In this document: positions 28,220-36,522 of the stretch, in pieces | Numbering within the stretch: position 1 is the first letter of the stretch | Layout of the letters: each line of letters starts with the position of its first letter | Source of the DNA: Streptomyces sp. AC555_RSS877 | GTDB taxonomy: Bacteria > Actinomycetota > Actinomycetes > Streptomycetales > Streptomycetaceae | Length of the DNA stretch: 64,000 nucleotides | Reading direction: 5' to 3' | Assembly: GCF_019049245.1 (NCBI RefSeq) | Contig: NZ_JAGMUK010000015.1 | Span: 240,759 to 304,758 of the forward strand | Translations under genes and position numbers: made by a program | The notes under the pieces: generated by a model | Database searches by the model: none | What the model was told of the DNA's origin: nothing | The model's input: only the letters and a program-made list of their open reading frames with translations

Positions 28220-28927
28220 TCAGCCGACCGCGGTCACCAGCACCGCCACCGTCGGACGATCCGCCAGCGCCTGCTCCACCTTCGCGCGGACCTCCCGGGC
28301 CACGTCCAGGGCCGGGTGGCCCGCGCGCACCGCCACTTCGACCCGCACATGGCGGCGCGGCAGAGTGTTCTCGCCCCGCCCCTCCTCGACGTGCACCGGC
28401 CGGCCCAGCAGGCCCGTCAGATGGAGCACGCCCGGGACGGCCAGCGCGGCGGCGCCCGCGCGGCCCGCGTCACCGGCGCCGGCCTCGACAGCGCGCGCCG
28501 GCTCGGACTGTCGTACCGGGGAAGCCTCGGCCTCCTCGTCCAGCACGCCCGTCACCCTCAGGTCCACCTCCGCCACCGCCAGGCCGAGCGCCTCCGCCGC
28601 GGCCGCCAGCAGCGCGCGTACCCGGGCCGCCGTCGCCGGCAGCGGCTCGGACACCGTGGCCGCGAAGTCCGCCGTCACGCGCAGCGGACCGGGCGGCAGG
28701 GCGCTCGGTGGCGGCTGCACGGCGGGCTCGTGCGTGTCCTCCGGGTCGGCGAGCCCGATCCGCAGCGGACCCGGACGTACGCCGGGCAGGTCCCGCGCCG
28801 CGCGCACGAGAACCGCCTCCGCCGCCTCCTCGGAGATCCACGCGCCGTCGCGCGGGCCGCCCAGGGGAAGGAGCCTGCCGAGCCGTAGCCGCTGTCGTAC
28901 CGCCTGTGTCAACCGGTCCGCCGTCAT
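28220..28927 (-). CDS. Hypothetical protein of the Asp23 cluster
   Basis: 235 aa, soluble, Ala/Leu/Val-rich. It is divergent from the Asp23 operon and ends 4 bp from the crotonase gene. Two stretches (PLRVTADFAATVSEPLPATA and RRHVRVEVAVRAGHPALDVA) look like the beta-strand/helix pattern of Asp23-like domains, and the protein ends AKVEQALADRPTVAVLVTAV. Streptomycete homologues sit in the same place and have been named nucleopolyhedrovirus P10 family in databases, a label that says little about function. The ATG at 28927 is chosen; in-frame starts 18 and 39 bases upstream are possible because GGAG is very close to this one. Confidence 0.7.
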   Translation of the reverse strand: MTADRLTQAVRQRLRLGRLLPLGGPRDGAWISEEAAEAVLVRAARDLPGVRPGPLRIGLADPEDTHEPAVQPPPSALPPGPLRVTADFAATVSEPLPATAARVRALLAAAAEALGLAVAEVDLRVTGVLDEEAEASPVRQSEPARAVEAGAGDAGRAGAAALAVPGVLHLTGLLGRPVHVEEGRGENTLPRRHVRVEVAVRAGHPALDVAREVRAKVEQALADRPTVAVLVTAVG

Positions 28928-29016
28928 TACTCCAGCCTGCCGCATCCCCGGCGCGCGATCGCGCAACCCGGCTTACGGTGGTCGAAGAGCGACGGAACCG
29001 GAAGGGACGTACGGCC

Positions 29017-29502
29017 ATGAGCGACATGACGGAGCGGAACCGGACGCAGAGCTCCGAGGGCGAGACCGAGTCGCCGGTGCAGGCCCGCAAGGCCGTCAAG
29101 CGCGGCGGCGGGGACCCGGCCGGCCGGGGTCGGACGACCATCGCCGACGGAGTCGTGGAGAAGATCGCCGGGATGGCGGCCCGCGACGTGGTCGGTGTGC
29201 ACGCGATGGGCAGCGGGCTCAGCCGCACTTTCGGAGCGGTGCGGGACCGGGTCCCCGGCGGGGCGAAGTCGGTGACCCGTGGGGTCAAGGTCGAGGTCGG
29301 CGAGGTGCAGACCGCGCTCGACCTGGAGATCGTCGTCGAGTACGGCGTGGCGATCGCCGATGTGGCCCAGGCGGTGCGGGAGAACGTCATCGCGGCGGTG
29401 GAGCGGATGACCGGCCTCGAAGTCGTCGAGGTCAACATCGCGGTGAGCGACGTGAAACTGCCGGACGAAGAGGAAGAAGAGCCCGAGTCCCGGCTCCAGT
29501 GA
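29017..29502 (+). CDS. Asp23/Gls24 family envelope stress protein
   Basis: 161 aa. The Asp23 domain starts near residue 40: TTIADGVVEKIAGMAARDV then GVHAMGSGLSRTFGAV, SVTRGVKVEVGEVQTALDLE, VEYGVAIADVAQAVRENVIA and GLEVVEVNIAVSDV. The N-terminal 35 residues are polar and the C-terminus is acidic (DEEEEEPE). In Gram-positives Asp23 is anchored to the membrane by AmaP and linked to cell-envelope stress. The ATG at 29017 follows a GAAGGGA site. It is the first gene of a five-gene operon ending in an amaP-like gene. Confidence 0.93.
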   Translation: MSDMTERNRTQSSEGETESPVQARKAVKRGGGDPAGRGRTTIADGVVEKIAGMAARDVVGVHAMGSGLSRTFGAVRDRVPGGAKSVTRGVKVEVGEVQTALDLEIVVEYGVAIADVAQAVRENVIAAVERMTGLEVVEVNIAVSDVKLPDEEEEEPESRLQ

Positions 29503-29535
29503 CGTGCCGACGACCGGGAACCGAACGGAGACACC

Positions 29536-29730
29536 ATGAGCATGGCCGTGGTCGGGATGATCGCCGGCATGGCACTGGGCTTCGCCGGATACTTCGGCGG
29601 GTTCGGCGCCTTCCTGCTGGTGGCGGCCCTGGGCGCCGTCGGTTTCGTCGTCGGCCGGTTCCTCGAGGGGGACCTGGAATTCGGCGACTTCTTCCGTAGC
29701 CGCGACAGCCGGCGTGACGGGCGGCGGTGA
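29536..29730 (+). CDS. Small membrane protein, DUF2273-like
   Basis: 64 aa. A long hydrophobic region (residues 3-45, AVVGMIAGMALGFAGYFGGF and FLLVAALGAVGFVVGRF) can form two membrane helices, followed by a charged tail (DLEFGDFFRSRDSRRDGRR). Small proteins of this type accompany Asp23 and AmaP in many actinobacteria. The ATG at 29536 has GGAG 5 bases upstream. Its stop overlaps the next start as GTGA. Confidence 0.82.
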   Translation: MSMAVVGMIAGMALGFAGYFGGFGAFLLVAALGAVGFVVGRFLEGDLEFGDFFRSRDSRRDGRR

Positions 29731-30110
29731 CGTCCGTGAGCGGCGGGGCCGGTGAGCTCCGCAGACCCCTGGCCGTCGTCCCGCCGGGCGAGCGCGGGGC
29801 GACCCGGATCGCCGACAGGGTCGTCTCGAAGATCGCCGCGCAGGCGGCGCGGGAGGCGCTGGGCGAGCTGCCCGAGGACGCCTCGCCGCCGTCCGCCACC
29901 GTCGTCGTCGGCCACGAGACGGCCCGGATCCGCCTGCACCTCGAACTCGGCTATCCCTGCGACATCGGATCGCGTTGCCGTCGGGTGCGTCGTCATGTCG
30001 TGGAGCGGGTAGGCGCGTTGGTGGGCATGAAGGTGCCGGAGGTCGTCGTCCAGGTGGAACGGCTGCATCCGGTGACGGCACACGGCGCGGCGCAGGGGAG
30101 GACGCGATGA
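29727..30110 (+). CDS. Second Asp23/Gls24 family protein
   Basis: 127 aa. RIADRVVSKIAAQAAREALG parallels the first Asp23 protein's domain start, and the later part (IRLHLELGYPCDIGSRCRRV, GALVGMKVPEVVVQVERL) follows the same strand-helix order. It is shorter, lacking the central glycine-rich segment. The GTG start at 29727 overlaps the previous stop as GTGA; another GTG at 29736 is possible. Its own stop overlaps the next start as ATGA. Two different Asp23-type subunits in one operon could form a mixed complex at the membrane. Confidence 0.85.
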   Translation: MTSVSGGAGELRRPLAVVPPGERGATRIADRVVSKIAAQAAREALGELPEDASPPSATVVVGHETARIRLHLELGYPCDIGSRCRRVRRHVVERVGALVGMKVPEVVVQVERLHPVTAHGAAQGRTR

Positions 30111-30772
30111 GCGAGCCCCAGGGCTCCGAGGGCACCACACAACGACTGCCGGTCCTGGAGAAGGCGGCCGGCACAGGCGGGGAGTACGAGGCTCCACCTG
30201 CACCGGCCGACGACTCGGGCGGAGCCGGGAGCAGCGGGCGCTTCTGGTCGGCACGCCGGGTGCCGGCCGGAATCGTGGCGCTGCTGCTCCTGGTCGTCGC
30301 GGGCGCCTTCCTGTACGACATCGCCGCCGTGCGGGCCGGCCGGGACGCCCTGGCCTGGCGCCGGGATCTGGCCAGGCAGCTCGCCGAGCGGCCCCTCGAC
30401 GACATCTGGGTGCTCGTCGGCGCGGGCGTCGCCGCGGCCCTCGGCCTGTGGCTGATCGTGCTGGCGGCGACGCCCGGCCTGCGGGCGGTGCTGCCGATGC
30501 GGCGGCCCCACGCCGACGTACGCGCCGGACTGCACCGGGAGGCGGCGGCCATGGTCCTGCGCGACCGGGCCATGGAGGTCGCCGGAGTGCAGTCGGTCCG
30601 GGTGCGGATGCGCCGCACACGCGCCGACGTCCGCGCGGTCTCCCACTTCCGCGAACAGGACGGCGTCCGCGCCGACCTGGAAGCCACCCTCGCCGAGGCC
30701 GTCAGGGGGCTGGGCCTGTCCCGGCCGCCCACCCTGTCGGTGCACGTGGTGCGGCCCGGACGGAAGGGGTGA
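30107..30772 (+). CDS. DUF6286-type membrane protein of the Asp23 cluster
   Basis: 221 aa. A polar, acidic N-terminus of about 45 residues precedes two membrane helices, VPAGIVALLLLVVAGAFLYD (about 52-71) and IWVLVGAGVAAALGLWLIVL (about 102-122). A cytoplasmic C-terminal domain (about 135-221, DRAMEVAGVQSVRVRMRRTR) resembles the soluble part of AmaP-like proteins. The ATG at 30107 overlaps the previous stop as ATGA. Its role is inferred from the cluster: a second membrane anchor for Asp23 proteins. Confidence 0.82.
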   Translation: MSEPQGSEGTTQRLPVLEKAAGTGGEYEAPPAPADDSGGAGSSGRFWSARRVPAGIVALLLLVVAGAFLYDIAAVRAGRDALAWRRDLARQLAERPLDDIWVLVGAGVAAALGLWLIVLAATPGLRAVLPMRRPHADVRAGLHREAAAMVLRDRAMEVAGVQSVRVRMRRTRADVRAVSHFREQDGVRADLEATLAEAVRGLGLSRPPTLSVHVVRPGRKG

Positions 30773-30777
30773 GTGCG

Positions 30778-31356
30778 GTGCTCAGGACCCTCAACCGGGT
30801 ACTGCTCGGCGTGGTCGGCCTCGTGCTGGTCGTCGTCGGCGGTTCCGTCCTCGCCGTGGGACTGGGCGCCCCGGCGCCCTCGTGGTGGATCCACCACGAC
30901 CGGCACGACGTCCTGCTGAGCGACGCCGAGCGCACCCGGTGGCGGGACGCCGACTGGTGGTGGCCGGTCGTGCTCGCCGTGCTCGCCGTCCTCGTGCTGC
31001 TCGCCCTGTGGCGGCTGACCGCGGTCCTGCGCAGGCACCGGCTCTCCGAGGTGCTCGTCGACACCGGCGACGGCGCGGGCGCGCTGCTGCGCGGGCGTGC
31101 GCTGGAGGGCGTACTGGCGGGCCAGGCGGGCGAACTGGACGGCGTTGCCCACGCCCAGGCCCGGCTGACGGGCCGGTCGAGCGCCCCGGAGGCCCGCGCA
31201 CGGCTCCGGCTGGAACCGCAGGTGGACCCCGCGACGGCCCTGCACGACTTCACCGACCAGGCGCTCGCCCACGCCCGGCACTCGGCGGGCCTGGCGTCCC
31301 TGCCGGCGGAGGTGCGGCTGAAGGGCGTCAAGCACCATGCGGAAAGGGTGAGTTGA
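30778..31356 (+). CDS. AmaP-like alkaline shock response membrane anchor protein
   Basis: 192 aa. Two membrane helices: LLGVVGLVLVVVGGSVLAVG (about 9-28) and VVLAVLAVLVLLALWRLTAV (about 62-82), separated by an external Trp-rich loop. The C-terminal cytoplasmic domain contains LLRGRALEGVLAGQAGELDG. This is the helix-loop-helix plus soluble domain layout of AmaP, which tethers Asp23. The GTG at 30778 has GGAAGGGG 8 bases upstream; a GTG at 30769 would overlap the previous stop as GTGA but lies too close to that site. Confidence 0.87.
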   Translation: MLRTLNRVLLGVVGLVLVVVGGSVLAVGLGAPAPSWWIHHDRHDVLLSDAERTRWRDADWWWPVVLAVLAVLVLLALWRLTAVLRRHRLSEVLVDTGDGAGALLRGRALEGVLAGQAGELDGVAHAQARLTGRSSAPEARARLRLEPQVDPATALHDFTDQALAHARHSAGLASLPAEVRLKGVKHHAERVS

Positions 31357-31427
31357 CAGAAGGGCGAGGTGAGAGGCCGAAAGGGCCCGCGTGGGCGCGA
31401 CCAGCACCCACCGGACCCCTGGACGGC

Positions 31428-32183
31428 TCAGAACCCGTGCCGCATGCCCCCGTCGACCGGCAGCATGACCCCGGTCAGATAGGACGCGGCGGGCGACAGC
31501 AAGAACGCGGCCGTACGCCCGAACTCCTCCGGCCTCCCGTACCGCCGCAACGGGATCCGCGACTCGTTCGCCGCCCGAGTCGCCTCGGGGTCGGCCGACA
31601 GACCGTCCAGCTCGCGCACGCGGTCCGTGTCGATGCGGGCCGGAAGCAGCCCGACGACCCGGATGCCGCGCGGTCCCAGCTCGTCGGCGAGGGACTTCGC
31701 GAAGCCGGCCAGCCCCGGCCGCAGCCCGTTCGAGATCGTCAGGCCCGGGATCGGTTCGTGCACCGACCCGGACAGCACGAACCCGATGACACCTCCGGCG
31801 TCCAGCTCACCCGCCGCCTCCCGCGCGAGCCGTACCGCGCCGAGGAACACCGACTCGAACGCCGTCTGCCACTGCTCGTCCGTGTTGTCGGCGACGAAGC
31901 CCGGCGCCGGCCCGCCGACGCTGACGAGGATGCCGTCGAAGCCGCCGAAGTGCTCGCGCGCGGCGGCGATCAGCCGGGCGGCCACCTGAGGGTCGGCGTT
32001 GTCCGCCGCCACACCGACCGCGTTCGGGCCCAGCGCGGCCGCCGCGTCGGCGGCGCTCTTCTCGCTCCGGCCCGTGACGACCACCTTCGCGCCGTCGGCG
32101 ACCAGTTCGCGCGCGGCGGCGTTGCCGAGGCCCCGGGTGGCCCCGGTGACGACGTACACCCGGTTCTTCAGTCCAAGATCCAT
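31428..32183 (-). CDS. Atypical short-chain dehydrogenase/reductase lacking the YxxxK motif
   Basis: 251 aa. The Rossmann fold is intact with the cofactor loop VVTGATRGLGNAAARELV (about 10-27), ADNADPQ, SVGGPAPGF and a normal C-terminus (SYLTGVMLPVDGGMRHGF). At the active site the usual Tyr-x3-Lys is replaced: the segment reads TISNGLRPGLAGFAKSLADE, with Ser and Arg where Tyr and Lys would align. Such SDRs exist as a recognised divergent class, so it may not be a standard oxidoreductase. The ATG at 32183 follows AGGGG and lies 5 bp after the GH15 stop, making an operon with that gene. Confidence 0.88.
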   Translation of the reverse strand: MDLGLKNRVYVVTGATRGLGNAAARELVADGAKVVVTGRSEKSAADAAAALGPNAVGVAADNADPQVAARLIAAAREHFGGFDGILVSVGGPAPGFVADNTDEQWQTAFESVFLGAVRLAREAAGELDAGGVIGFVLSGSVHEPIPGLTISNGLRPGLAGFAKSLADELGPRGIRVVGLLPARIDTDRVRELDGLSADPEATRAANESRIPLRRYGRPEEFGRTAAFLLSPAASYLTGVMLPVDGGMRHGF

Positions 32184-32188
32184 GGCCC

Positions 32189-33973
32189 CTATCCTGCCCG
32201 CTCGTCCCCGAACAGGGCGAGGGCGGTGTTCACCAGTCCGATGTGGCTGAACGCCTGCGGGAAGTTGCCGAGCTGCATCCCGGCCACCGGGTCGTACTCC
32301 TCGGACAGCAGCCCCACGTCGTTGGCGAGACCCACCAGCCGTTCGAACAGCTCCCGGGCCTCCTTCGTACGGCCCGTCATGTGCAGTGCGTCCGCGAGCC
32401 AGAAGGAGCACGCGAGGAAGGTGCCCTCGCCGCCGGGCAGCCCGTCGACGGGCGACCCCTCCGCGCTGTAGCGGTGGACGAGCCCGCCGTGCCCCAGTTC
32501 GTCGCGGACCGCGTCGATGGTGCCGACGACGCGCGGGTCGTCGGGCGGCAGGAAGCCGACGCGCGGGATGAGCAGCAGCGCGGCGTCGAGTTCGCGCGAG
32601 CCGAAGTACTGCGTGAAGGTGTTCCGTTCCGGGTCGTAGCCCTTCTCGCACACCTCGCGGTGCACCTCGTCACGCAGTGCGCGCCAGCCGTCCAGGTCGC
32701 CGCGGAGCTTCGGGAAGTCCTCCATGGCGCGCACGGCACGGTCGGCGGCCACCCACACCATCACCTTCGAGTGCACGAAGTCGCGGCGGCCGCCGCGCAC
32801 CTCCCACAGCCCCTCGTCCGGCTGCCGCCACGACGAGCGGAGGAACTCCAGCAGGACGCTCTGCATGGACCACATGTGCGGCTTGGCGGGCAGCCCCGCC
32901 CGCCGGGCCAGCGACAGCGTGTCCATGACCTCGCCGTACACGTCCAGCTGAAGCTGTTTCACGGCCTCGTTGCCGATCCGTACGGGACGGGAGCCGGCGA
33001 ACCCGGACAGCCACGGCAGCTCGAACTCGGGCAGCCGCCGTTCGCCCGCGAGGCCGTACATGATCTGGAGGTCCGCCGGGTCGCCGGCGACCGCCCGCAG
33101 CAGCCAGTCCCGCCAGGCCTCGGCCTCCTCCTGGTAGCCGCACGACAGCAGGGCGCTCAGCGTGAGGGTGGAGTCGCGCAGCCAGCAGAAGCGGTAGTCC
33201 CAGTTGCGCACCCCGCCCAGCTCCTCGGGCAGCGAGGTCGTGGCCGCGGCCACGATGCCGCCGGTCGGCGCGTAGGTGAGTGCCTTCAGCGTGATCAGGG
33301 AGCGCACCACGGCGTCCCGGTGCGGCCCCTCGTAGCGGCAGCGCGCCGCCCACGCCTGCCAGTCGGCGACGCTGTGCTCCAGCGACTCGTACGGGTCGAC
33401 GAGCGGCGGGCGCGGCTCGTGCGAGGGGTGCCAGGTGAGCACGAACGCGACCTTCTCGCCCTCCTCGACGGTGAACTCCGAGTGCGTACCGAGGTCCTCG
33501 CCCCAGGTGTGGACCGGTGGCTCGCTGCGCAGCCACGCCGAGTCCGGTCCGGCGACGGCCACTCGATGCCCGTCGGACCGGCGCATCCACGGCACGACCG
33601 AGCCGTAGTCGAAGCGCAGCCGCAGGGTGCTGCGCAGGGTGACCCGGCCGCCGAGCCCCTCCACGACGCGTACGACGTCGGGGGCGCGGTGGCGCTGTGG
33701 CATCAGGTCGGTGACGCGCACGCGGCCCTCGTCGGTCTCCCACTCGGTGTCCAGGACGAGGGTGTCGGGGCGGTAGGCGCGCCTCGTGCACCGGTCGGCG
33801 CCCTTGGGGGCGATCCGCCAGTGGCCGTTTTCCTCGTTTCCGAGGAGTTTGGCGAAGCAGGCCGCGGAGTCGAAGCGGGGCAGGCAGAGCCAGTCGACGG
33901 AGCCGTCCAGGCCGACCAGGGCGGCGGTCTGTTCGTCGCCGATGAGGGCGTAGTCCTCGATACGGGGGTGCAC
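32189..33973 (-). CDS. GH15 family glycosidase (glucoamylase/trehalase-like)
   Basis: 594 aa. The N-terminal beta domain begins HPRIEDYALIGDEQTAALVG, characteristic of actinobacterial GH15 proteins, with DGSVDWLCLPRFDSAACF. The (alpha/alpha)6 catalytic barrel starts near 240 and includes GGVRNWDYRFCWLRDSTLTL and EGTFLACSFWLADALHMTGR with the paired acidic residues. Family members hydrolyse alpha-linked glucans or trehalose. No signal peptide, so it acts inside the cell. The GTG at 33973 is chosen because homologues start at HPRIEDY; the frame continues upstream as low-complexity sequence. An SDR gene follows in the same operon. Confidence 0.9.
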   Translation of the reverse strand: MHPRIEDYALIGDEQTAALVGLDGSVDWLCLPRFDSAACFAKLLGNEENGHWRIAPKGADRCTRRAYRPDTLVLDTEWETDEGRVRVTDLMPQRHRAPDVVRVVEGLGGRVTLRSTLRLRFDYGSVVPWMRRSDGHRVAVAGPDSAWLRSEPPVHTWGEDLGTHSEFTVEEGEKVAFVLTWHPSHEPRPPLVDPYESLEHSVADWQAWAARCRYEGPHRDAVVRSLITLKALTYAPTGGIVAAATTSLPEELGGVRNWDYRFCWLRDSTLTLSALLSCGYQEEAEAWRDWLLRAVAGDPADLQIMYGLAGERRLPEFELPWLSGFAGSRPVRIGNEAVKQLQLDVYGEVMDTLSLARRAGLPAKPHMWSMQSVLLEFLRSSWRQPDEGLWEVRGGRRDFVHSKVMVWVAADRAVRAMEDFPKLRGDLDGWRALRDEVHREVCEKGYDPERNTFTQYFGSRELDAALLLIPRVGFLPPDDPRVVGTIDAVRDELGHGGLVHRYSAEGSPVDGLPGGEGTFLACSFWLADALHMTGRTKEARELFERLVGLANDVGLLSEEYDPVAGMQLGNFPQAFSHIGLVNTALALFGDERAG

Positions 33974-34133
33974 GCATTGCGGGTTCCCGGGCGCCAGGGG
34001 TGGCAATCCGGGGCGGGGCCGGGTGGGTGAAGTCGGGCGGCCGCACCGGGGAGGGGCCATACGGGCCACAGGGGTGAGCCGGCTGTACCCGGTTGGCTGT
34101 CCCACGGGTGCGGCCGCCGCACCGGTCAGGCGG

Positions 34134-34928
34134 TTACACCGTCGCCGGTTCCGACTCCGTCGTGGTCCGCTCGGCCTGCGCCGCCTGCCGGTCGCGCCGT
34201 TCCCGTCGGACCAGGACCACCCAGCCGACCGGCACGCCGGCCGCGAACAGCCACCACTGGATGGCGTACGCGTAGTTCAGCGCCGCGTCCTCGCTGCCCG
34301 GGCTGCCGATCAGCTCCGGGGTGTCGCCCTTCGGCTCGGGCGCCGTCTGCACGACATAGCCGCCGAGCACCTGGACGCCGAGACGGCGCGCTTCCTGCGC
34401 ACTGTTGATCAGCATGATCTGCCGGTCCGGCAGGCCCTTGAGGTCCTTGATGCCACTCGCCGCGGTGGTCTCGTCGGGCATGAGCCGCCCGGTGACGGTG
34501 ATCAGGCCGCCCGGTGGTGCGGGGATCTTCGGGAACGCGGTCTGGCTCGGGCCGTTCGCGGGGATCCAGCCGCGGTTGACGAGCAGCACCTTGCCGTCCG
34601 TGAGGACGAACGGGGTCAGGACGTGGTAGCCGACCTCGTCGTCGGAGTTGGTGCGGCGGCGGACGACGACCTCGTCGTCGGTGTCGAAGCGGCCCTTCGC
34701 CGTCACGTTGTGGTACCGCTCGCCGGTGGTGACGGTGTGACCGGGGGAGGTCAGCCGCTCCACGGGCACCGGGTCGGCGGAGAGCGCGGCGGAGACCAGC
34801 TGGTTCCGGGCGGTGCGCTCCTCGTAGCGGTGCATCTGCCAGATACCCAGCCTGATCATCGTGGGGATCAGGAGGAGGGCGACCAGTGTGAGGATCACCC
34901 ACTGCCGGGACAACAGGAAGCGGTACAC
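34134..34928 (-). CDS. SURF1 family cytochrome oxidase assembly protein
   Basis: 264 aa. SURF1 helps assemble heme a3 and CuB into cytochrome c oxidase. It has the two-helix hairpin plan: an N-terminal helix (WVILTLVALLLIPTMIRLGI, about 9-29), a long external domain (RYHNVTAKGRFDTDDEVVVR, LVNRGWIPANG), and a C-terminal helix (YAIQWWLFAAGVPVGWVVLV) followed by a basic, Ala/Glu-rich tail. The GTG at 34928 gives the usual short N-terminus before the first helix. It lies apart from oxidase genes. Confidence 0.92.
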   Translation of the reverse strand: MYRFLLSRQWVILTLVALLLIPTMIRLGIWQMHRYEERTARNQLVSAALSADPVPVERLTSPGHTVTTGERYHNVTAKGRFDTDDEVVVRRRTNSDDEVGYHVLTPFVLTDGKVLLVNRGWIPANGPSQTAFPKIPAPPGGLITVTGRLMPDETTAASGIKDLKGLPDRQIMLINSAQEARRLGVQVLGGYVVQTAPEPKGDTPELIGSPGSEDAALNYAYAIQWWLFAAGVPVGWVVLVRRERRDRQAAQAERTTTESEPATV

Positions 34929-34998
34929 CCCACGACCGTACAACCGGGTCGTGGGGCACACGGAGGCGGGTACCGGAAGCAGGGCTTCCGGGGTCGGC

Positions 34999-35232
34999 TC
35001 AGACCTTGTCGACGATGCCCACCTTGCCCTCCGCGCGGGCGCAGTGGGCGCCGCAGAACCAGTGACCCTCGACCTCGACGCCCTGCCCGATGATCTGCAC
35101 CCGGCAGTGCTCGCAGATCGGGGCCATGCGGTGGATCGCACAGGCGAAACAGTCGAAGACGTGCACCGAGCCCTGGGCGTGCACCTCGAAGGTCATTCCG
35201 TAGTTATTGCCGCAAACTTCGCAAGTCGCCAT
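34999..35232 (-). CDS. Small zinc-ribbon protein
   Basis: 77 aa with four Cys-pair motifs: CEVCG (4-8), CFAC, CEHC and CGAHC. It likely binds two zinc ions in a treble-clef or ribbon fold. Between them lie NYGMTFEVHAQGSVHVFD and QIIGQGVEVEGHWF. The ATG at 35232 is the first in-frame ATG next to the conserved start MATCEVCG. It is upstream of the SURF1 gene on the same strand with a 70-bp gap. Function unknown; homologues are common in Streptomyces. Confidence 0.85.
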   Translation of the reverse strand: MATCEVCGNNYGMTFEVHAQGSVHVFDCFACAIHRMAPICEHCRVQIIGQGVEVEGHWFCGAHCARAEGKVGIVDKV

Positions 35233-35356
35233 GGGCCACAGGGTGAGCGCTCGGCGCGGCGCGGGCGAGCGGCTGCCGGGCGAGTCGCGCGGCAATCACC
35301 CGTCCGTACGGAAGCTGCCGGGCCGCCGCCCGGTCGCCGGGCGCCGTTCCGTACGG

Positions 35357-36343
35357 TCATCCCTCCGACGCCGCCTCGACGTCACCGAGGAGTTGCCCGA
35401 ACGCCGCCTCGTCCACCACCGGCGTCCCGAACTGACGGGCCTTCACCACCTTCGACGTGCCCGAGTCCGGGTCGTTGGTGACGAGGAGGCTGGTCAGCCG
35501 GGACAGGCTCGTCGCGACATGCAGCCCGGCCTCGGTCGCGCGGTCCTCCAGCAGGTCGCGCTCGGTCGACGTGTCCCCGGAGAAGGCGACCCGCATGCCC
35601 TGTTTGAGCCTCTTGCCCGCTTCGTAACGACCTGGGTTGGGATAGGGGCACGCCGGCCTTTTGCGGGCGGGGCGCCAACTGGTCTGCCGATAGTTTCCGT
35701 AGCCCGCCGGCTGCTGCCGGGGCACGGGCCGGTCCGTCCACTCGGTCAGCGGCCGGCACTCGTGCAGCGGCAGCCGTACGCCGCCCGCCGCCGCGGCCCT
35801 CAGGCTCGGCCGGAACGCCTCCGCGAGGACGCGCGCGTCATCGAGGGCATGATGCGCCCGCTGCTGTACGACGCCGAAGTGCGCCGCCAGGGCCTCCAGC
35901 TTGTAGTTGGGCAGCGGCAGGGCCAGCTCCTTGGAGAGCGCGATGGTGCACAGCCGCTGCCGCACCGGCGCCTCGCGCTCCGCGCGCGCGTACTCCCGCG
36001 CGATCATCTGCCAGTCGAAGACCGCGTTGTGCGCGACGAGCACCCGGCCGTCCAGGCGGGCCGAGAACTCCTCGGCGATCTCCTGGAAGAGGGGAGCGCC
36101 CTCCAGTACGTCACTCGTCAGACCGTGGATCCATACGGGGCCCGGGTCCCGCTCCGGGTTGACGAGCGTGTACCAGTGGTCCTCGACCTCGCCGTGCTCG
36201 TCCAGACGGTAGACGCCCGCGGAGATTATCCGGTCGTCCCGGGCCAGGCCGGTGGTCTCCACGTCAACGACCGCGTATCCCTTCGGATACGCGGCCGGCC
36301 AGGCGGTGGGGGAGGACGCTGCCCTCATGCGGTCTTCGAGCAT
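35357..36343 (-). CDS. DEDDh 3'-5' exonuclease with BRCT domain
   Basis: 328 aa. The exonuclease domain (about 20-185) resembles the DNA polymerase III epsilon subunit: AVVDVETTGL (ExoI, Asp and Glu), VLVAHNAVFDWQMI (ExoII) and HHALDDARVLAE (ExoIII, His and Asp). After a Pro/Arg-rich linker (about 205-245) there is a BRCT domain (KQGMRVAFSGDTSTERDLLE and TSLLVTNDPDSGTSKVVKAR). This is the plan of several actinobacterial DNA-processing exonucleases; a role in repair or proofreading is inferred. The ATG at 36343 has AGGGA close upstream. Confidence 0.9.
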   Translation of the reverse strand: MLEDRMRAASSPTAWPAAYPKGYAVVDVETTGLARDDRIISAGVYRLDEHGEVEDHWYTLVNPERDPGPVWIHGLTSDVLEGAPLFQEIAEEFSARLDGRVLVAHNAVFDWQMIAREYARAEREAPVRQRLCTIALSKELALPLPNYKLEALAAHFGVVQQRAHHALDDARVLAEAFRPSLRAAAAGGVRLPLHECRPLTEWTDRPVPRQQPAGYGNYRQTSWRPARKRPACPYPNPGRYEAGKRLKQGMRVAFSGDTSTERDLLEDRATEAGLHVATSLSRLTSLLVTNDPDSGTSKVVKARQFGTPVVDEAAFGQLLGDVEAASEG

Positions 36344-36522
36344 GGTCCCTGAGGATACGGGTCGCGACTGACAGCCCCCGTCCTCAGGTGCGTTGTCGGG
36401 TTCGTCTGTTCGAGCAAGGCCGAATTCCCTTCCCCGATGGACGGTTTGGTCCCTTCCCCGGTCGTCGGCGTCGGTCCGCGTCGGCGCGGGGTGCGTGCAG
36501 CCCGGGGTGCGATCCTCCGACT

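Noticed and set aside
28470..31407. Large minus-strand frames opposite the Asp23 cluster
   Set aside because: They are antisense of clear Asp23 and AmaP genes and read as Arg/Pro/Ser-rich low-complexity sequence.
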